Assembly: GCA_002404345.1 (NCBI GenBank)
Contig: DHJN01000221.1
Location: 1-9,352 of the forward strand
DNA length: 9,352 bases
Direction: 5' to 3'
Source: Actinobacteria bacterium UBA4719
Lineage (GTDB): Bacteria > Actinomycetota > Actinomycetes > Actinomycetales > Dermatophilaceae
Shown one piece after another: positions 6,716-9,352 of the stretch; position 1 is the first letter of the stretch, and every line of letters starts with the position of its first letter. Made by a program: the position numbers and the translations under genes. Below the pieces are notes generated by a model. The model had not been told where the DNA came from, made no database searches, and saw only the letters and a program-made list of their open reading frames with translations.

Positions 6716-6904
6716 GTGGCCCCCATCAAAGGACACGTCCGCGTCGCACCCCCGCTCGAGCAGGTACTCGAGCAGGTCGCAGACTCGCGCAACCAGCCTT
6801 CGTTCGACACCGCCAGGACCGACGACGAGCTGGTCAAAGCGCGCGACGGCTGCGTGTCGCCTCGGACCAGGCGTTGGCCGGGGGGCGCCCCGATGACGTC
6901 TTGA
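6716..6904 (+). pseudogene. Truncated SRPBCC (polyketide cyclase-like) gene remnant
   Basis: From a GTG at 6716 the frame reads VAPIKGHVRVAPPLEQVLEQ and then VADSRNQPSFDTARTDDELV. This closely follows the usual opening of actinobacterial SRPBCC proteins: an initial strand, AP-x-EEVFDFVAD, RNEP, then a TxxE segment. The stretch DGCVSPRTRR looks like a decayed DGPVGPGTRF. The product stops after 62 residues, whereas the family is typically about 140-160, so at least half is missing, lost near 6880 where the aquaporin frame begins. No proper ribosome site precedes the GTG. It is probably the leftover of a gene cut by a past rearrangement. Alternatively it is a chance open frame, but the ordered match over some 40 residues argues against this. 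Confidence 0.42.
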
Positions 6905-7764
6905 CTGCCCAAGCCGCTACGCGCTGGCATAGAAATCTGCGCCCTACTCCCGCGCTCCGCTCGCCTCAATCGGGTTGGCACTGGGTTCCGTGGCTGTGTG
7001 AATACCTCGGCACGGCCGTGCTGCTCGCAGGCGGCCTGTCCGCCGTCTTCCTCGACTTCGGCCCGTCCAGCCCTGTCGCCACAGTTCTGCCGAGCACCTC
7101 GGCCCGGTTTCTGCTCACCGGCCTGCTGTTCGCCGGGACCGGAAGCCTGATCGCTCTTAGCCCCATCGGCCGTCTGAGCGGAGCGCACCTCAACCCAGCC
7201 GTCACGGTCGCGTTCTGGACCCAGCGCAAGGTGCACCCGCACGACCTGGTTGGCTACATCACCGCCCAACTACTGGGCGCAATCACCGCCTGCGCCGTCC
7301 TTCGTCTGGTTTGGGGGCGCACAGCCCAGGTCCTGCACCTTGGGGCGACCCAACCGGGCCACGGCTTCAGCGACGTCGCGGTCGCCGGGATCGAGACAGC
7401 CATGACTGCCAGCCTGGTTCTGATGATCCTGTTCATGACCTCCAGCACCCGCACTGCCCGCTGGACGCCTCTGGGAAACTGGCTGCTCGTCGCCGTCCTG
7501 GTCTGGCAGGGAGCCCCCTACACCGGCACCAGCCTCAACCCGGCCCGCAGCTTGGGCCCCGCCCTCGTAGCACCGCTGCTTACCAACCTATGGCCCTACC
7601 TTGTCGGTCCCCTCGCCGGCGCGCTGGTCGCCGCCGGTATCTTCGGGTTCTTTCCCCACGTGAACACCATCACCGCCAAGATCTTTCACGACCCGCGCTA
7701 CGGCAGCACTCTGGGCAGCGACCTGCCCACGGCCACGACCAGCCCTCACATTCCACATCGCTGA
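6874..7764 (+). CDS. Aquaporin / MIP family channel
   Basis: The frame gives up to 296 residues, with the two half-helix NPA boxes of the family: SGAHLNPAVT (NPA 107-109) and GTSLNPARS (NPA 222-224). Six membrane segments are readable at about 38-60, 79-97, 125-147, 168-189, 199-212 and 239-260, with a hydrophilic C-terminal tail. The residue after the second NPAR is Ser, as in water channels, where glycerol facilitators have Asp. The helix-6 pair (Tyr-Leu in WPYLVGP) is intermediate, so water is favoured but glycerol or another small solute is not excluded. The start is uncertain: TTG at 6874 is the first possible, and a TTG at 6901 overlaps the preceding stop. Neither has a convincing ribosome site, and residues 1-35 look unlike the family. 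The N-terminal end may have been altered by the rearrangement that truncated the upstream SRPBCC frame. The glucose dehydrogenase follows 290 bp later. Confidence 0.9.
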   Translation: MAGGRPDDVLTAQAATRWHRNLRPTPALRSPQSGWHWVPWLCEYLGTAVLLAGGLSAVFLDFGPSSPVATVLPSTSARFLLTGLLFAGTGSLIALSPIGRLSGAHLNPAVTVAFWTQRKVHPHDLVGYITAQLLGAITACAVLRLVWGRTAQVLHLGATQPGHGFSDVAVAGIETAMTASLVLMILFMTSSTRTARWTPLGNWLLVAVLVWQGAPYTGTSLNPARSLGPALVAPLLTNLWPYLVGPLAGALVAAGIFGFFPHVNTITAKIFHDPRYGSTLGSDLPTATTSPHIPHR

Positions 7765-8054
7765 GGCAGCCGGCGAAGCCGCGGGCGAGTACCCCGCCAA
7801 GCTGACCAGAGATGTCAGGGATCTGGCGGACACAGCCTGTCGCGTCAGCGGTGGGCTGGCTGGGAGAAGCCTCCCTGGAGTGTTCATACGATTCTCGCAG
7901 AAACGCGTGCCAGCCTTCATGGTCATGGACAGTCTGATCGTCGCCGTCGCTTGTCGACCCGTCGATCAAGCCTCTGTTCACCCACCCGGCCGACGATGGG
8001 GGCTCTCATGGAAGCGTCTGTCCGCAATCCTCAACGATAGATTCAAGGAGCATG
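7765..8054 (+). promoter_or_regulatory. Spacer between aquaporin and glucose dehydrogenase
   Basis: These 290 bp hold no gene I can support. A frame running through them into 8224 in a different register from the dehydrogenase has no family resemblance. A short hairpin, GGGAG and CTCCC around a 4-nt loop (7862-7875), could mark the end of the aquaporin transcript but has no T-run. AAGGAG at 8045-8050 is the ribosome site for the dehydrogenase. The spacer is long enough for an independent promoter, but no clear -35/-10 pair is seen. Confidence 0.35.
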
Positions 8055-9104
8055 ATGCAGGCGCTGACCGTCACCCCGGGAATGCAGGACTCGTTGCAGT
8101 TGCGGGAGGTCACGGACCCGCTGCAGGAGGAGGGATCGGTCCTGGTCGAGGCGGTGGCGGTGGGCTTGTGCGGCACCGATCGGGAGATCGTCGCGGGAGC
8201 ATACGGCCAGCCGCCGGCAGGTGAGTCCTTCCTGGTGTTGGGTCATGAGAACCTCGGACGTGTGACGGACGCCCCAGCCGGTTCCGGCCTTTCGGCGGGT
8301 GACCTGGTTGTCGGCATCGTCCGCCGGCCGGATCCGGTGCCGTGCCCTGCCTGTGCGCGGGGCGAGTGGGACATGTGCCGAAACGGCCAGTACACGGAAC
8401 ATGGCATCAAGGGTCTGCACGGTTTCGCCCGCGACCGGTGGAGGACCGACCCGGATGGGCTGGTTCGCCTTGACGCGGGGCTGGCCGATGTCGGGGTCCT
8501 GCTCGAGCCGGCGACCATCGTGGCCAAGGCGTGGGAGCAGATCGATCGGATCGGTGGCCGGGCATTCTTTGACCCGAAGGTGGCCGTTGTCACCGGTGCC
8601 GGGCCCGTCGGTCTGCTGGCCGCTCTCCTCGGCGCCCAGCGAGGGCTGGAGGTCCATGTGTTCGACCGGGTCACTGACGGTCCGAAACCGGGCCTGGTCC
8701 GCGATCTCGGAGCGATTTACCACACGGACACACTCACTGGTTCGGGGGTACGCGCGGAGGTGATGGTCGAGTGCACGGGGGTCAGCTCGGTGGTGCTGGA
8801 GTCGATGAAGTGCGGTGCGACAGATGCCATCACCTGCCTGACCGGGGTGTCTCGTCCGGGAACGAAAACGCCGGTTGACATCGGGCTGGTGAACAGGGAC
8901 TCGGTTCTGGGCAACGAGGTGATCTTCGGCAGCGTCAACGCCAACCGGCGCCACTATGCGGCGGCTGTGACGGCCCTGGAGCAGGCCGACAAGAGCTGGT
9001 TGGCCCGGCTGATCACCCGCCGGGTCGCCCTGGCCGACTTCGCCGATGCTTTCACCGGCCGCGAGGATGATGTGAAGGTCGTGCTCGAGATGAAGGGACG
9101 GTGA
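8055..9104 (+). CDS. Glucose 1-dehydrogenase, zinc-dependent MDR family
   Basis: This is a medium-chain dehydrogenase of the glucose dehydrogenase type, expected to oxidise D-glucose to D-glucono-1,5-lactone with NAD(P)+ in the cytoplasm. Counting from the ATG at 8052, catalytic zinc ligands are visible at Cys40 (GLCGTD), His65-Glu66 (GHEN) and Glu152 (LLEP). The structural zinc lobe reads CPACARGEWDMC (98-109), three cysteines where many MDR enzymes have four. The GEWDMCRNG stretch is typical of the glucose dehydrogenase group. The Rossmann motif is TGAGPVG (181-187), and the next strand ends VFDR (Asp205 then Arg206), so cofactor preference is unclear. Two ATGs are adjacent; 8055 is preferred because AAGGAG at 8045-8050 is 1 nt from 8052 but 4 nt from 8055. 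The stop overlaps the following GH15 start by 4 nt, so the two are probably translated together. The length is normal and no defect is seen. Confidence 0.92.
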   Translation: MQALTVTPGMQDSLQLREVTDPLQEEGSVLVEAVAVGLCGTDREIVAGAYGQPPAGESFLVLGHENLGRVTDAPAGSGLSAGDLVVGIVRRPDPVPCPACARGEWDMCRNGQYTEHGIKGLHGFARDRWRTDPDGLVRLDAGLADVGVLLEPATIVAKAWEQIDRIGGRAFFDPKVAVVTGAGPVGLLAALLGAQRGLEVHVFDRVTDGPKPGLVRDLGAIYHTDTLTGSGVRAEVMVECTGVSSVVLESMKCGATDAITCLTGVSRPGTKTPVDIGLVNRDSVLGNEVIFGSVNANRRHYAAAVTALEQADKSWLARLITRRVALADFADAFTGREDDVKVVLEMKGR

Positions 9105-9352
9105 CCTTGGCGAGGATCGAGGACTACGCGATCGTCGGGGATCTGCACACCGCTGGTCTGATCGGCATGGATGGCTCCATGGACTGGCTGTGTCTGCCGG
9201 ACTTCAACTCCGCGGCCTGCTTCGCCGCCCTGCTCGACTCACCGGAGGCCGGTCGGTGGCTGCTGGCCCCGGCATCAGGGGGATCTTGTACCACCCGCCG
9301 ATACCGTCCGGGGACCTTGATCCTGGAGACGGAGTGGGAGTCGGCTGACGGG
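9101..9352 (+). CDS. GH15 family glycoside hydrolase (trehalase/glucoamylase type), N-terminal part, cut by right edge
   Basis: The frame opens at GTG 9101, which overlaps the dehydrogenase TGA (GTGA), and runs 84 residues to the edge. It reads IEDYAIVGDLHTAGLIGMDG, then SMDWLCLPDFNSAACFAALL, GRWLLAP, and a segment with TRRYRPGTLILETEWESADG. This is the trehalase-like N-terminal domain of bacterial GH15 enzymes, which are usually about 600 residues. The (alpha/alpha)6 catalytic barrel with its two catalytic glutamates lies outside the window, so substrate (trehalose, maltooligosaccharide or dextran-type glucans) cannot be decided. Release of glucose by this enzyme would feed the coupled glucose dehydrogenase. 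GAAGGGA immediately upstream sits close to the GTG; a TTG at 9107 is an alternative start with better spacing. Confidence 0.9.
   Translation, partial: MTLARIEDYAIVGDLHTAGLIGMDGSMDWLCLPDFNSAACFAALLDSPEAGRWLLAPASGGSCTTRRYRPGTLILETEWESADG

Noticed and set aside
6755..6777. Tandem direct repeat CTCGAGCAGGT with a 12-bp period, a possible attachment or iteron site
   Set aside because: It encodes LEQVLEQV inside the SRPBCC remnant, where the family has an equivalent EEVFDFV segment of the same length, so the repeat follows from the protein sequence and is only two copies.
6679..7269. 196-residue minus-strand frame
   Set aside because: Antisense to the aquaporin, with a low-complexity Arg/Gly/Ala-rich product.
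7880..8224. 114-residue plus-strand frame crossing the aquaporin-dehydrogenase spacer
   Set aside because: It overlaps the dehydrogenase start out of register, turns Gly/Arg-rich, and has no ribosome site or family resemblance.
8043..8954. 303-residue open frame on the minus strand
   Set aside because: It lies opposite the glucose dehydrogenase, whose zinc ligands and Rossmann motif are unmistakable; the antisense product has no family features.

Overview
The window is high-GC DNA with GTG and TTG starts alongside ATG. Its protein families (glucose dehydrogenase paired with a GH15 enzyme, and a small basic 105-residue protein of an actinobacterial type) point to an actinomycete. Nothing here fixes the genus, and no rRNA, tRNA, CRISPR array, transposase or integrase was seen.

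Left two thirds (about 1-6400): five colinear minus-strand genes. In transcription order they are a 105-residue basic, possibly DNA-binding protein (6084-6401), a 73-residue possible winged-helix protein (5704-5925), a 1186-residue SNF2-like helicase ending in a DUF3883 domain (2041-5601), a 401-residue class II Fic protein with a C-terminal winged helix (713-1918), and the N-terminal 238 residues of a DUF1156-type adenine-specific DNA methyltransferase that runs off the left edge. A translocase with a PD-(D/E)XK-like tail beside a DNA methyltransferase is the composition of a restriction-like or DISARM-like anti-phage locus, though the DISARM core genes are not visible. The unusual part is the Fic gene, which overlaps the methyltransferase by 4 nt and has its own promoter-like upstream region with a dyad and four GATC sites.

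Boundary (about 6402-6904): 314 bp without a convincing gene, holding one clean hairpin, then what looks like the truncated N-terminus of an SRPBCC (polyketide-cyclase-like) gene. Strand, gene content and apparent function all change here, so it is a plausible edge of the island.

Right third (6874-9352): plus-strand metabolic genes. These are an aquaporin/MIP channel with two NPA boxes, a zinc-dependent MDR glucose 1-dehydrogenase, and, overlapping it by 4 nt, the start of a GH15 trehalase/glucoamylase-type hydrolase. The last two form a coupled pair that would release glucose and oxidise it to gluconolactone. The aquaporin may be a separate unit.

The best candidate for something new is the helicase-DUF3883 / Fic / DUF1156-methyltransferase cassette with its two small upstream genes. 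Its activity as a defence system is inference; only the gene families and their arrangement are read from the sequence.
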